The notes under the pieces are model-generated. The model had not been told where the DNA came from. It worked only from the letters and a program-made list of their open reading frames with translations, and did not search any database. The position numbers and the translations under genes were made by a program. Positions 44,810 through 56,927 of a DNA stretch of 64,000 nucleotides are shown one piece after another (position 1 is the stretch's first letter; each line of letters opens with the position of its first letter). Origin of the DNA: Ampullaceana balthica (lineage: Eukaryota > Mollusca > Gastropoda > Lymnaeidae); NCBI GenBank assembly GCA_944989445.1, contig CALYLW010000542.1, positions 124,001 to 188,000 on the forward strand, in the 5' to 3' direction.

Positions 44810-44905
44810 TTTATTTGTTTGCCGACCAAGGCTTTTTGCCGACACGTTCGTTGTTTTGTGGCGTCTTGTCAGGCTCACCTATACCCTTTTAGTGTAACTT
44901 ACAAT
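44810..44905 (+). repeat. Fragment of a dispersed AACGTTCGTTGTTTTGTG-type element
   Basis: The segment ACGTTCGTTGTTTTGTGGCG then TCTTGTCAGGCTCA matches, in reverse complement, the sequence at about 49828-49865; the inverse CTTGTCAGGCTCAT also occurs at 49909-49922. The element is unclassified. Confidence 0.5.
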
Positions 44906-46944
44906 TCGAAGGCTTTTAATACAAAATAGCAGATAGGGGACTTGCTTTTTTTAGACCCACCGCGTCACCGTTGAGTAATAAATAATGGGATTGGGTTAAT
45001 AGCCGTGAAAATGTCATATGTCACTAGTTGTGTAACGGGTGAAAGAGTGCACGCCTTTTTGTTATAAAACATTTATTGTAAAAAATTGGATTAATAAACA
45101 TGTAAATTACTGTAACTGTTGTAACAATCTGTGCCTGTTATGTTGTACAGCATTTGATTAAAACACAATTGATTGTACCATATTTGATTATAACACAATT
45201 TATTGTACAACATTTGATTACAGCACAATTGATTTTACAACATATTTTTCTTTAACACAGGAACTTTTCTGTGTTATATTTCATGGCCACAACTCTTTGA
45301 CAACATGACACAATCTAGTATCTAGAATGACCTGGGAGCACTGACACTGTCACTATAACGGTTCTTGTCATCGCCCAATTTAAATGGTAAGTCCAAGTAA
45401 AACCCTTAGATGACACAACTAGAGAAGTAAATAACACAACCAGTTTTCTCATGGCACCTTCGACCTGAAAAACTCCGGGGGGGGGGATGCTTACAAAATT
45501 TAACATTCTTTACCTGCACTGTTGTTTATAATTGAATGAATTGGTGCTAAATCATACTTCAGTAAAAATTTATATATATTTTTTTTCTCTGACTAAAGTA
45601 CGCGGAAAGAGACTTCAAAGACGTTTATTAATACTAGCTAATAAATTTTTAAAAAAATGTTAGAAGAAATGTTATGCTCTTAAGAGAACTAGAAACAGAG
45701 AAACGTGGAGTATGTTCTATAATATTCTGTTAATTTCTTCTTTTTTCAGCGCAATTTCCCCATGGGACGGATTGCGTTTATATATGTGAAAAGTCTGTCC
45801 TGTATGGATGTCTGTTCGAGCTTGCACAAGCAACTACTCCTTTTGCAAATATGTTAAGGAGGTCCCAAAAATGTGTGCGGGCCAAAAAATTCCAGAAAAG
45901 GTTTACTGGATTTCCTGAATCAGTATGTTGTCAATTTCTCGCCAATCATAACATATATCGGGTTGAAACAAGCGCCAAACTATAGCTAATAATATTTAGA
46001 ACAATGTTGGAGAGGGAATTTTAGAAACTCTCTTTTCGTTCGACTCCCGTAATTTAAGCAGCCATTTGTAGATAGCAATTTTTTTGTTTACTTTCAGAAT
46101 TATTGATTTGAAATGGCTTTCAATGTCATCTAGAATGATTTCCCTTGATTACAAAAAAAAAGTTTGAAATTCTTTGTTTCAACTCAACGTGTTTTCACTG
46201 CAAAAATTGCCTTGTACAACTGATAATATTTCTACTACAAATAATAATATAGACAATTAGAGTCTAATTTGAAAGCTGCTCAACTCGGCACTCAAATTAA
46301 GTGCAATTTCGGATGGTATTTAAAATAATTTCTAGTTGCGATACATAGTATAGCTTCCAGTTCAAATTAAATGTAAACAGTACAGTTTTTGGATAATTTT
46401 CCTGAATGAATGACAATGGTTATTGAGCTCTGATGTTTTATTTCGTGCTTTTTTTTCATGTGAAGTTATTTCTATTTGTTGTAAATATGAATAAAGTTCA
46501 GAAAAAATTGTTGGAAATTAAATACTCATTCGAGTGTTTATTACTTGTTTAGTTGGAAGACGCTCAAATTTGAGACCTGAAAGGAACCTTTAGAATAATT
46601 TGTATACTGCAGTTACATTCCATGATATAACAACTACGGATAGTGTTAGTTGACTCTTACTTGAACGCCTGATGTAAGACGAAACGGATATAATAGGATT
46701 AAACCCTTCTGCTCTTTCATCCAGGAAAACCAACACTTTATCAACATTTAAATCTCTAATAAAAATGTAGTACTAAACACAAACCATAGATAAGCGTAGG
46801 ACGCAAAAATCTTCTGTATAGAAGGAGCGTCTGTAAACAGATAAGATAAGATAAGGAAAAAATGTTCCGTATTTTACAAGCTTTTATTATTACAAGCTTT
46901 TATTTAACTCACACTGTTTGTATGTTGTATCCGTCAAATCTTGT
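44906..46944. other. AT-rich noncoding DNA with a small tandem repeat
   Basis: Four ~30-bp copies of TTGTACAACATTTGATTA + ACACAATTGA lie at about 45143-45243. The rest shows no gene, RNA or transposon end that I can support. Confidence 0.45.
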
Positions 46945-47095
46945 AACGTAAAATTAAACAACTTCTGATGGTCCTAGAGATCTCAAAATTTTACCACAGA
47001 TAGATCTTGGATGACAATACATTGTATCAAAATTTCAGATCGATCGAATGTACCGTAATTAAATAAATGCATTTTTACGTTTATCTTTATATATA
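46945..47095 (-). mobile_element. Fragment of the dispersed ~450-bp repeat
   Basis: The inverted core TTTCAGATCGATCGAATGTA then CCGTAATTAAATAAATGCAT matches the middle of the family at 8699-9144. Both ends are missing. Confidence 0.6.
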
Positions 47096-47261
47096 ATCTG
47101 TATCCGTGCTATTCTTGACTTTCACGTGAATGTCACCGGAGTTCACAACCAGCCATGGATGACGACATTCCAGGTGTTAAACAGCTCAGTAATTCGAAAC
47201 TAAATCTAAATTGACATGATAATACAAGAGGAACAACTGGTATTTGTGTAGCCTAGTTGGC

Positions 47262-47328
47262 CCAACTGTTAGCTTAATGGATTTTCGACCTGGAGGTACT
47301 GGGTTCAATTTTCAGTTGGGGAAACTGT
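47262..47328 (+). mobile_element. tRNA-like segment (SINE head or tRNA relic)
   Basis: An A-box-like TTAGCTTAATGGATTTTC and B-box-like GGGTTCAATTTTC are spaced like an internal polymerase III promoter. Stem pairing is poor, so a functional tRNA is unlikely. Confidence 0.45.
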
Positions 47329-47476
47329 TATTTTTTAAATACATAAATTTGTAATTAATAATCTATCTTTTTACCACTATTACATTTAAGTTATAGACAA
47401 CGAAGTTTGACTAATTAAATTGAGTTGATTATGTCAAAAAATTGATTAAAAAATTGTGTTACTAAAAAGTAGAAAA

Positions 47477-49081
47477 TAAAATATTTAAAAAATCTTTTTT
47501 TAAAAGGACACGCTTTTATTTACATATAGAAAGTGCACTAAAAAGAAGAAAATAAAAATTTTTCAATCCGTGAACCTATCGACTGCACATAAAAGCGTGG
47601 GGCGCCCATCACCAGGCCCGGATTTAAGAGACCCAGGGCCCCTAGGCACTTTTTACTTTTCGGCCCCCCCCAAACCATCTCGAAGCAATTTTGGAAATTT
47701 AGCAAATTAAATGCTGTAGTACAGAACATATAATTTTTTTGACTTTAGTGACTTTAATAAACATCAAAATAATATTCGTCTTCAGAGACATATCTCACAA
47801 TGAAAGAAAATTTATCTACATGAGAAATGTCCGGAGTAGAGCCCACAGAAATAGAGAAATATATTTGAACTTTTTTAAAATCTCAGTCACGATTGTATTG
47901 TAATTATTACCTTTGCCATGATATTAATCATTTCATCGCATATTTTTGACGAAAGATATGATGTGCCACTTCCTTTGTTACCGTGGCGTTTTATGTGTAA
48001 GTCCAGAAAAGGATCAACCTCAGCCAAAACTGCTATGGTCATAACATAGTTCCCACTGTTGTTTTTTTAAAAATCCTAATCAGAAAGTAAGCTCACAACA
48101 GCCACAATTCGCCTCAAAACCTTATCCCAGTATTTTATTTCTTCTTCTGTTTGAAGAACAAGACTCTTGTCAACTCTACCGCCATCATTCTTCCTAGCTA
48201 TAAGTGTCGCAAGTGCTGACCTGTGTTCGTCCGAATTCTCATGTTCCTTCATTCTTTGAACAGATTTTTCCAGTCGATGAACCCTTCATTAGCTAGTGAC
48301 GCACATTTCCCAAACATCTTACAAGGGGCGCAAAATAATGCACCCTTGCTCTTCTAAAATATGAAAATACGGTCCCTGTCAATTTTCTGTAATCTGAACC
48401 CCAAATCTCGGCTCGTGCGGTGTCTTGCCCTGTGTGTGGTATGGGGAGGGGGGAAGTCAGGGTCGTGCAGTTTTTTGCTGGTGGTGCAATCTGTCACACC
48501 CACCCTACGCCTTCTCCACAATATCACAACAGCAGCTCAGAACGCGGCTTACAATGACAAACCAACACAAACGAACCCACGTGCACTTGACTACTGGGTA
48601 GTGTATGCAAAATGTAGTAAAATATTTATTATACATGTACTATTATTTTCCATAAAGCTTTTTGATAATGAAGCCAGGCTTTTGGGCTTATGTAAAGATT
48701 CCACCACCGGGGCCCCTTGGCTGGCTGGGGCCCTAGGCCCGGGCCTAGTGGGCCTAGGCGGAAATCCGGCCCTGCCCATCACAACTCATTTCTTATTGCA
48801 ACTACTCTTTTGCATATAGATAAATTTTTCTAATTAATATGATAGTAGCATGTATATTATCAAAGTTGTGAAACTTTAAAAGTTTATTAATATTCATATA
48901 AATTTGTATTTATGTTTCGCAGCTTTGTACATGATTGCGAGTTGTGATGAGGGCCCCACGCTTTTATGTGCAGTCGATAGGTTCACGGATTGAAAATTTT
49001 TATTTTCTTCTTTTTAGTGCACTTTCTATATGTAAATAAAAGCGTGTCCTTTAAAAAAAAGATTTTTTTAAATATTTTATT
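47477..49081. repeat. Long inverted repeat split by a hAT insertion
   Basis: The left arm (47477-47612, continuing at 48783) and right arm (about 48939-49081) are near-exact reverse complements. Shared blocks include GACACGCTTTTATTTACATA, ATAGAAAGTGCACTAAAAAG, CAATCCGTGAACCTATCGAC and CATAAAAGCGTGGGG. The hAT copy B lies within the left arm near its inner end. The outer part of the arms resembles that of the inverted repeat at 36302-36641. Confidence 0.85.
47613..48774. mobile_element. Non-autonomous hAT element, copy B
   Basis: It has the same ends as copy A (CAGGCCCGGATTTAAG at the left; GGAAATCCGGCCCTG at the right). The duplication CCCATCAC is exact at 47605-47612 and 48775-48782. The 1162-bp length differs from copy A through small and medium indels, including extra sequence around 48120-48360. 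Confidence 0.92.
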
Positions 49082-49085
49082 TGGA

Positions 49086-50100
49086 CCTTGATTAACAATC
49101 ACTGCACCTTTATGCAGTCGCGATTACTGCACCTTACTTCATCATCATCATCATCATCTGGGGCATAGGCCACGAACAAAGGCTCTCTAGGCATCCCGGT
49201 CCTGCGCCAATCTTTCTAACTGTCCCCAGCTTTGCCCACTCTTTTTGAAGGTAGCTTGTACCGTTGCATTTCATCAGTAACTAATGCAGTTTTTCCATCT
49301 TCGAACATGATCCTTAGTGCAATGTTCCTAAACTGGTGGTGGTCCTAGTGGAGAGGATGGTTGTCTGCCGGGTGGTTTCCGGTTGGCTTTGGCCAGCCAG
49401 GTTCATTAGTTCTCTGTTAAGAGACCCATCATCTCCAAAGTCCGAGTTTCATATTTTTAGTTTTGTTCGTGTTTTTGTAGCAAGGTTTTTTTTTACGGGA
49501 AGGGATGCTAGCCCTTTCCACAACCCTTCTTCTCTCTCATCCAGGCTTGGAGCCGGCTACAGCGGAGTTACCTTACTTCATACCAACTTAATATTGCACA
49601 TTAGTATTACTTTAAACAACCCTGATGGCTGCACAGCTACGAACTGCACCTTACTTCATAAATTCTTAATATTGCACATTAGTATTACTTTTAACAGCCT
49701 TGATTGCGGCAAAGTTCTTTATACAGCCAAGATTGCTGCCAATTACTTTATACGCCCACGATAGAGCCACCATGGTAAACCTTACTTTTTACAGCCAGAT
49801 GGATAACATGCAAATAGGGAATATATGAGCCTGACAAGAAGTCACAAAACAACGAACGTTTGGGCCATGAGCCTTCTTCAACGAACAAATAGAACAAAGA
49901 CAAAACATCTTGTCAGGCTCATACATACCCTGTTTGCATGATATCCATATAAATATATCTAAGACTCATTGCAGTCTCACTTACATTTTGTTCGTTTTAT
50001 ACATGCAGCCACAATTGCTGCATCTTACTTTATACAGCCACGATTGATGTACAGTAAACATCATACATGACAATGCTGCTTATTACTTCATTCAGCTATT
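49086..50100 (+). repeat. Degenerate tandem array (GATTGCTGCACCTTACTT..) interrupted by a LINE
   Basis: Copies of a diverged unit around TGCACCTTACTTCATA and ACAGCC(A/T)(A/T)GATTG occur before (49095-49142) and after (49570-50100) the LINE fragment. Segments of the GTTCGTTGTTTTGTGA element are embedded near 49825-49925. Confidence 0.55.
49143..49569 (-). mobile_element. LINE 3' end with 12-bp TSD (minus strand)
   Basis: ACCTTACTTCAT is exact on both sides (49131-49142 and 49570-49581), although the host array itself repeats ACCTTACTTCAT. Read on the minus strand, it ends with a protein-like block LERLAQDRDA..AFVRGLCPR and a (GAT)n tail. Upstream is the frequent LINE segment GGTTGTGGAAAGGGCTAGCA. 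Coding frames are broken. Confidence 0.8.
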
Positions 50101-50149
50101 GACCGCTACATTGTCTCCATTCACTAATTAGGTCAACACTTCGTTTTCA

Positions 50150-50660
50150 GTGTGAAGAAGATATTTTTACCCCGGGCTTAAACCTCGAGGCGGACAATGG
50201 TCAGTTGTTGCGGAAGAGGCAGGATGGGGTGTTATCAAGCCGGGTCGTGTATTGTGTGTCCCTCCGTTGACCACGGGTGGACATAACGGCCGACCAGGTA
50301 ACAAGATAGCAGATTGCCCTCCTGTTCACCGGACCGTGGCGAGGCTGTCATTGTTGCAGGTAACAGGCCCGACACTCACAAATCGTGCAGACACACCGAG
50401 CCGTGTGTAACGAGGTGACTTCTGGAATGAGTTAACTGCGGCCTTGAGTTTGGGTGCGGACTTGAAGGTCGACTGCGTCAGACAGAGCCGGTATCGACGG
50501 TTTAAATCTAAACTGCGCTTTCACCCGAGGGATCGATACTTAGACTGTGGACGATACGTTAAATTACTGCTGCTTGTACAACACACACCTGGCGTAACAA
50601 CACGGTCAATCTAATCACGTGAGACCTTGGTGTTGTATAGACTTTTGCCTAGGGGAGATG
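50150..50660. promoter_or_regulatory. CpG-rich noncoding block
   Basis: CpG and G+C are visibly enriched compared with the AT-rich flanks (CCTCGAGGCGGAC, ACGGCCGACC, CACCGGACCGTGGCGAGG, GACGGTTTAAATC region). No long open frame or transposon ends are visible. It might be a promoter or a noncoding first exon of a gene beyond the visible exons, but this is inference from composition only. Confidence 0.3.
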
Positions 50661-50805
50661 GCGCCGCTGTGTTTGGTGCTACCCAGAGATAATCGAGATT
50701 TATGTCATCCATTTCTACATGAAAACACTATGATGGGATGAAAATGTCACTTCTCCATCATAAGGGGAAAAAAAGTTACACTGCCTGAGAAATCCCCCCC
50801 CCCAA

Positions 50806-50970
50806 CAGGGGCGGATCAAGATTGCATGGCTGCAATTCCACCTGGGGCCCGGTCCAGCCTCCTTTGTATACAATTTAATACGTTTAATGCCCTTAAATCA
50901 TTGGGGGCCCCTGGCTATAGCCCAATCAGAACCCCCAACCCCTTTTTAATCCACCATAGCCCCCCCCTAC
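50806..50970. mobile_element. hAT-like fragment
   Basis: CAGGGGCGGATCAAG at the left and TTTAATCCACCATAG at the right are paired inverse ends of the GGGCGGAT(T/C) type. TTGGGGGCCCCTGGCTATAG resembles the segment at 31973-31995 inside the hAT element. No clean duplication was found. Confidence 0.5.
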
Positions 50971-51524
50971 ACACACCTTGAACTTGCTATACGTGTGGCT
51001 GGGAATAAATTTATCAATCATTTGACTTTTGACTTTGTTTTTGTCAGGGAATCTTATTATAAGACGATAAAATATTATCTCATACGATACCCGGATTCAC
51101 ATTAATCAAGCTTTAGCACGGACAAACCGATTCTAAATAGTCGAGTTCATCATTTGAACTATTATAAGAAATATATCTTCGAAATCGAAAACCACTTCAG
51201 AATCGCAAGTTGAGTATCGCAGGAGTTGAGACTCGCAATATTCTGAGTCCACATCTGTGTCCGCGCTGTCACAACTCGGACACTGAGATTGGGGGCGTGA
51301 AGCCAAACTTCAACTGGTCAACGGAAAACACAACTGTTTGGATTACACGGTCTACATAGTTACATAGATTGTTACTGAAGTAAGTCTTTTGATTGTTTTA
51401 ACAACCTATTATCTATTTGATAGATCTATATTTGCCGTAATTGATAACTGACTGACTCCGCACCTCTGGAAAGCTTAATTTAAAAAAAAATTATTTGATG
51501 GGTAACATAAATAAAATAATAAAG

Positions 51525-52182
51525 AAAAGTCGGCAATCCTGTCAACGGCGGTCCCAAAATCAAACATGACTATTTTGTATATGGCCTAATATTTTCAGCT
51601 GAAATACACAACAGTAAAATAATTATTTCACAACAAAAAGTTCGTTTAATGACGAAACCTGGTTTATTACACCAAAATAGTTAACATTGAATACATGTGT
51701 CAAATGTTACAATGTTGGCGCGGGTGGTCTTCTTCTTCCTGCCATCTGAGGAAGGGAATTACATATTTAATGAAGTGTAATACTCGTTTAATTGTGTTAA
51801 TTACGTATTTATTTTCAACTAGTGTATCACCCGTCAAAACTGACGGAAGTTTTCAAAATAAACACACATCAGATTAAACAATAATGTAATACAGAACTTT
51901 CACTTATTTTTATTTGATTCACTTATTATCATATTGAACAATTTTATGCGGAACCTTCGAAAAGTGTTATTTTTGGTGCGGTAATTTGGTGCGCTGCTTT
52001 CTAAAATTAGAAACAGCATTACATTACAACCATACAGACGACGGGAATTATGTATATTGATTACACAATGTCGTCATAACAAAGGATAGATAATAGCCAA
52101 GAAAAGCTAAACAAGTTATACAGAATATGATTCTGGGCATGTTTGATTTTGGGACGCCGTTCACAGGAGTGCCGAAAAGTCT
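51525..52182. mobile_element. Element with ~45-bp terminal inverted repeats
   Basis: The left end (51525-51569) contains CGGTCCCAAAATCAAACATG and the right end (52138-52182) begins with its inverse CATGTTTGATTTTGGGACGC; AACGGCG and TCGGCA also pair. The interior holds another dispersed repeat (about 51821-52010: GTATCACCCGTCAA..TTTTATGCGGAAC..TTCGAAAAGTGTTA). It is noncoding. Confidence 0.65.
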
Positions 52183-52357
52183 TCTGAAAATACAAAGACC
52201 CTATAATAAACCCACGCACCAGTTCCGATTTATAATGAAAATAACCAAACCGATTGCTTTATACTATATACTATAAATAGTACGACATGTATTCTTTGAG
52301 CGCTCAACTGTGTTCCGGCATTTGCATTGTCTATTTACCTAATATGTGCTTATACGC

Positions 52358-52534
52358 TATGTTCCCTCAAAGGTTTCGTTTGCTAAATACCAAATGCCTG
52401 TGCAAAGTTCCACAGCATCATTTTTTTGGTGAAAAATTTTACACCCCAAAAACACCTATATACGATCCTTATCAAAATTTACTGCGCGGTAATTTTAAAC
52501 TGCTGCGCGGCTTCGGTCACGTTGGCTAAACATT
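52358..52534. mobile_element. Decayed hAT-type MITE related to 5800-5983
   Basis: CTATGTTCCCTC at the left and AAACATTG at the right are diverged ends. The internal block CAAAATTTACTGCGCGGTAA then AAACTGCTGCGCGGC matches the reverse complement of the element upstream of OSGEP. No target duplication remains. Confidence 0.6.
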
Positions 52535-53867
52535 GTTTCACGGAAATGTTACTGATATTAAAAATTCATAATTTTAAATTATATCAATTTTATAAATATT
52601 TATCTAATAGATAAACTGTGTAAATTGGTGTTGGGGCATTAATGAACTTCGTAGAAATAGAGTGATTTACTTGACTGCATAGTTTGCTAAATAACTTACT
52701 GTCTTGGCCCCTTGCCCACATCCCGGTGACTCAACAATAAGCCTATGCTCCTGGCTGAGTTGGTCTTTGCCTCTTGTTATCTGTAACTTCACAGGGGAAA
52801 ACACTTTTTCCATTATCAATGGTTTGACGTCATTGCAATGTTCAGTTGGAATACAGTATCCATGAGAACATGGTATGCAACATTTATTGTAAGAGCATTC
52901 AACATACAACAAACAAGGAATACAGTATAAAGAGTAAGAGAATTCAATATACAACATAAAAAGAATACAGTATACAACCTAAGAGAATTTAACATACATG
53001 AAGGAAGAACAATATGAAGTGTAAGAGCATTCAACAAACCTATGTTTAAGACAGTAAAGAATACAAGTACATAACACACAAGGTAACAAACGTCAATTAT
53101 GTAACAATACAACACAATTTTATAAATTAAAGCATCAAATTTGAGGTTTAATATTAGAGAAAGAAAAAAGTATACATCATTTAATTTTTGTAGGAAAAAA
53201 AATACACTATAACAATATGTGTACATGGAATTAAATTATTAAAAATGTGCGTATACATCAAATGTACAACAAATTGAATTTATAAAATATACAACACGAC
53301 TACATTTCCGGTTGTAAAAGGACAAAGAACCGAAATCTCCCTTTAGTTTGAGAGCAACTCACAGGCTGGGACACTACTATCTCGGTAACCTTTGAACTGA
53401 TGCACGGGAAGTTAAGTTTTGCTCAGGGGGTCAAGGTTACTTAAATATTTTAAGAAATACCCCCACCCCCCACCCTAATAAAAAAAACTTTAAAAAATAT
53501 CCAATTTGTGTAACCCGTCGCAACATTTTAGTTTGAGACCAGGCCGTTCATCAAACAAAAAGTGGGGTGGATGGGGTGGGGAGTGTTTACCCGACAAGTT
53601 TGCTAACTACCTTCGCTGCCCGGTGACAGAGTTGTCCAGCACTCTTCTCAGAGACATTCCATGTTGCTGATATTCTATGAACTATATCCAGCGACAGCGA
53701 CTATATTTAACAAGTACATATGCGGTCCTAGACTAGGCAATGACTATATAAAGGCTTGGGTCGCGCAGATTTTGTTGATATGGCACTTGAATTTAAGTCA
53801 ACAGATCACTTTCATGCCTGTTGTCAGCTTATGCCAAAAGCGTATACTGGACGTATGCACTATAGAA
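52535..53867. other. No gene supported
   Basis: A minus-strand stretch (about 52780-52700) ends in a plausible donor (AAGACA|GTAAGT) with a preceding TTACAG acceptor, but is too short to call. The open frame 52816-53226 (minus) overlaps degenerate repeats around AATACAGTATA and ACATACAACA. C-rich and GT-rich tracts lie at 53459-53475 and 53560-53585. Confidence 0.35.
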
Positions 53868-53983
53868 TGACACCAGTGAAATGTCACGAATAAAATGACA
53901 GCAGTAAAATGTCAACAGTAAAATGACATTAGCAAAATGTCACCAGTAAAGTAACATCGGTTAAATATACACTAATTAAGTCA

Positions 53984-54305
53984 CACCAGTAAAATGACAC
54001 CAGTAAAATGACACCAGTAAAATGACACCAGTAAAATGACACCAGTAAAATGACACCAGTAAAATGACACCAGTAAAATGACACCAGTAAAATGACACCA
54101 GTAAAATGACACCAGTAAAATGACACCAGTAAAATGACACCAGTAAAATGACACCAGTAAAATGACACCAGTAAAATGACACCAGTAAAATGACACCAGT
54201 AAAATGACACCAGTAAAATGACACCAGTAAAATGACACCAGTAAAATGACACCAGTAAAATGACACCAGTAAAATGACACCAGTAAAATGACACCAGTAA
54301 AATAA
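53984..54305 (+). repeat. 14-bp minisatellite, ~23 copies
   Basis: The unit ACCAGTAAAATGAC is essentially perfect. Diverged copies (AGTAAAATGTCA..) extend left to about 53868. Three open frames on the minus strand spell the same short peptide periodically and are artefacts. Confidence 0.97.
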
Positions 54306-54489
54306 CAAATGTCTAAAATAAAGTCAAAAGACTTTTGTGTACATTTGGAGCCTATCCACACAATCCAGGCAGGTCTGGAGCCGTGACGCGTTAAATGGCG
54401 TTAACGAATTAACGACTCAAGCGACATGTTCAAAAGGTGACAGTGGATTCGAATGTTTACTGTCACTGACTCGTCTGAGATCGTTGTCC

Positions 54490-54770
54490 GGCCGTGATAC
54501 TTGTCTTCGGGCATTGGTACACGTCCGGTTGTGGCACTCGTCCGGCTGTGGCACTCATTGTCCGGCCGTGGTACTCGTCGTCAGGCCGTGGTACTTGTTG
54601 TACGGTCGTGGTACTTGTTGTACGGCCGTTGTACTTGTTGTACGGCCGTGGCACTCATCCGGCCATGGTATTCGTTGTCCGGCGGTGGCATTCATTGCCC
54701 GACCGTGGTACTCGTTCGGCCATGGTACTTGTCGTCCGACCGTGGTACTCGTCAGGTTGTTACACGGGTT
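54490..54770 (+). repeat. Degenerate ~21-bp tandem repeat, ~13 copies
   Basis: The unit is approximately GTCCGGCCGTGGTACTCGTT with many substitutions and some units shortened to ~18 bp. It has higher G+C than its surroundings. Confidence 0.85.
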
Positions 54771-55024
54771 TAATATTTTGGCGGCCAGTCCAAGACATGC
54801 TTTGATAGACATCTAAAGAAGGAGGACAATATCTGAAAGGTGCGCCATTTAAATAAGCTCTATATAATTCCCTTACTAAGAAAGACATACAAAAATAGAA
54901 GATACATTTTGAACTTTGATGTTCTCAACAACGAAATTGCTCGAGCTACCCATCTCTCCCCTCAACATTTCTCCTCCCCGGCACAACATGCATGAATTGA
55001 TTTCTAATAGTTTCCAGGGAGCTA

Positions 55025-56199
55025 ATCCACGCACTCGTGTGTCAACGCCACCCATCCACACACTCGTGTGTCAACGCCACCCATTCACACACTCGTGTGT
55101 CAACGCCACCCATCCACACACTCTTGTGTCAACGCCACCCATCCACACACTCGTGCGTCAACGCCACCCATCCACACACTCGTGCGTCACCGCCACCCAC
55201 CCACACACTCGTGCGTCAACGCCACCCATCCACACACTCATGCGTCAACGCCACCCATCCACACACTCGTGCGTCAACGCCACCCATCCACACACACGTG
55301 CGTCAACGCCACCCATCCACACACTCGCGTGTCAACGCCACCCATCCACACGCTCGTGTGTCAACGCCACCCATCCACACACTCGTGTGTCAACGCCACC
55401 CATCCACACACTGTTGTGTCAACGCCACCCATCCACACACTCGTGTGTCAACGCCACCCATCCACACACTGTTGTGTCAACGCCACCCATCCACACACTG
55501 TTGTGTCAACGCCACCCATCCACATACTCGTGTGTCAACGCCACCCATCCACACACTCGTGTGTCAACGCCACCCATCCACACACTCGTGTGTCAACGCC
55601 ACCCATCCACACACTCTTGTGTCAACGCCACCAATCCACACACTCGTGCGTCAACGCCACCCATCCACACACTCGTGCGTCACCGCCACCCATCCACACA
55701 CTCGTGCGTCAACGCCACCCATCCACACACTCGTGCGTCAACGCCACCCATCCACACACTCGTGCGTCAACGCCACCCATCCACACACTCGTGCGTCAAC
55801 GCCACCCATCCACACACTCGTGTGTCAACGCCACCCATCCAGACACTCGTGTGTCAACGCCACCCATCCACACACTCGTGCGTCAACGCCACCCATCCAC
55901 ACACTGTTGTGTCAACGCCACCCATCCACACACTGTTGTGTCAACGCCACCCATCCACACACTCGTGTGTCAACGCCACCCATCCACACACTCGTGCGCC
56001 AGCACCACCCATCCACACACTGTTGTGTCAACGCCACCCATCCACACACTGTTGTGTCAACGCCACCCATCCACACACTCGTGCGTCAAAGCCACCCATC
56101 CACACACTCTTGTGTCATCGCCAGCCATCCACACACTCGTGTGTCATCAGTGTCATCGCCAGCCATCCACACACTCGTATGTCAACGCCACCCATCCAC
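55025..56199 (+). repeat. 29-bp minisatellite, ~40 copies
   Basis: The unit is CCACCCATCCACACACTCGT + GTGTCAACG. Variants include GTGCGTCAACG, CTGTTGTGTC and CACCGCC, with a short insertion near 56145. As 29 is not a multiple of 3, all three plus frames cycle through the same peptides, giving open frames longer than 400 codons that are not genes. The array stops 17 bases short of a candidate exon donor. Confidence 0.95.
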
Positions 56200-56215
56200 G
56201 CGCCGTGAGTCTTAC

Positions 56216-56409
56216 CTCAAGATGTTGCTGCACATTCGTGATGAGATCCTTTGTGACAACCTGGCCACTCGAACAAAGACGCCGTCTCCCTGACATCGAG
56301 GTGTAGAACTTAAGAGTAACATCATGAAGGAAATCAATACCAAAAATGATTCTTTTGCAAAAAATATAGAAACGTGCGAGGTTAGGCATTTCCGGTAATT
56401 TCAAATGTG
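56216..56409 (-). CDS. Candidate internal coding exon of an unidentified gene
   Basis: On the minus strand, a 194-base open segment is bounded by an acceptor (TTCATGCAG| at 56410) and a strong donor (CTTGAG|GTAAGA, GT at 56215-56214). It encodes about 64 residues without a stop. Recognisable composition includes FGIDFLHDVTLKFYTS then SGRRRLCSSGQVVTKDLI then NVQQHLE, which looks like structured protein rather than random translation. It ends in phase 0. No neighbouring exon could be joined in the window, and the family was not identified. An alternative acceptor would be CAAAAG at about 56354. Confidence 0.35.
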
Positions 56410-56927
56410 CTGCATGAATCAATACGAGAGCATGCGTTGTTGACTTTAAGCTCACACTTTAAAATATCAACTGTACATTGCTCATAGAAGGGCATACATG
56501 CTTTTTAAATTAAAACACTATTATTGTAGTGTTTGAAATATCACCAGGAGGTGATTTCACAGATAGTGAATTAAAATATAATCAACTGATTTTAAAGAAT
56601 AAGTAATATGGAATATTATTAATACAAAAATTAAAAAACCATTTTCAAAGAAATGGCATTTATAATTAAAGTAACATTGCCAATAAATTATCATCAACAA
56701 TAATCAAATACCTATAAACTAAAGTTAAGAATTAGCAAACATCGCCATAAACTCAATTTAATAAACGTAAATAACCAATTAAATAGCACCACTAATTTAC
56801 TATTAGCATTATACAATACATAATCAGTACAACTTAAAATTAAATTAGGAATTATATCAGATAAGAGCCACCTGTAATCTAATATTACCAGTAAACTTAT
56901 CATCACCAATCCACTATGGATACCAAT

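Noticed and set aside
52700..52957. Possible minus-strand exon ending AAGACA|GTAAGT
   Set aside because: The donor is good, but the acceptor is weak and the coding part short, with nothing to join it to.
53929..54361. Repetitive minus-strand frames (FYWCHFTGV repeats)
   Set aside because: Produced by the 14-bp minisatellite.
54463..54812. Overlapping frames of 63-159 codons on both strands
   Set aside because: They overlay the degenerate ~21-bp tandem repeat.
54916..56306. Open frames of more than 400 codons rich in His/Pro/Thr/Ser
   Set aside because: All three plus frames carry the same peptides because the 29-bp unit cycles through frames; no splice or start context.
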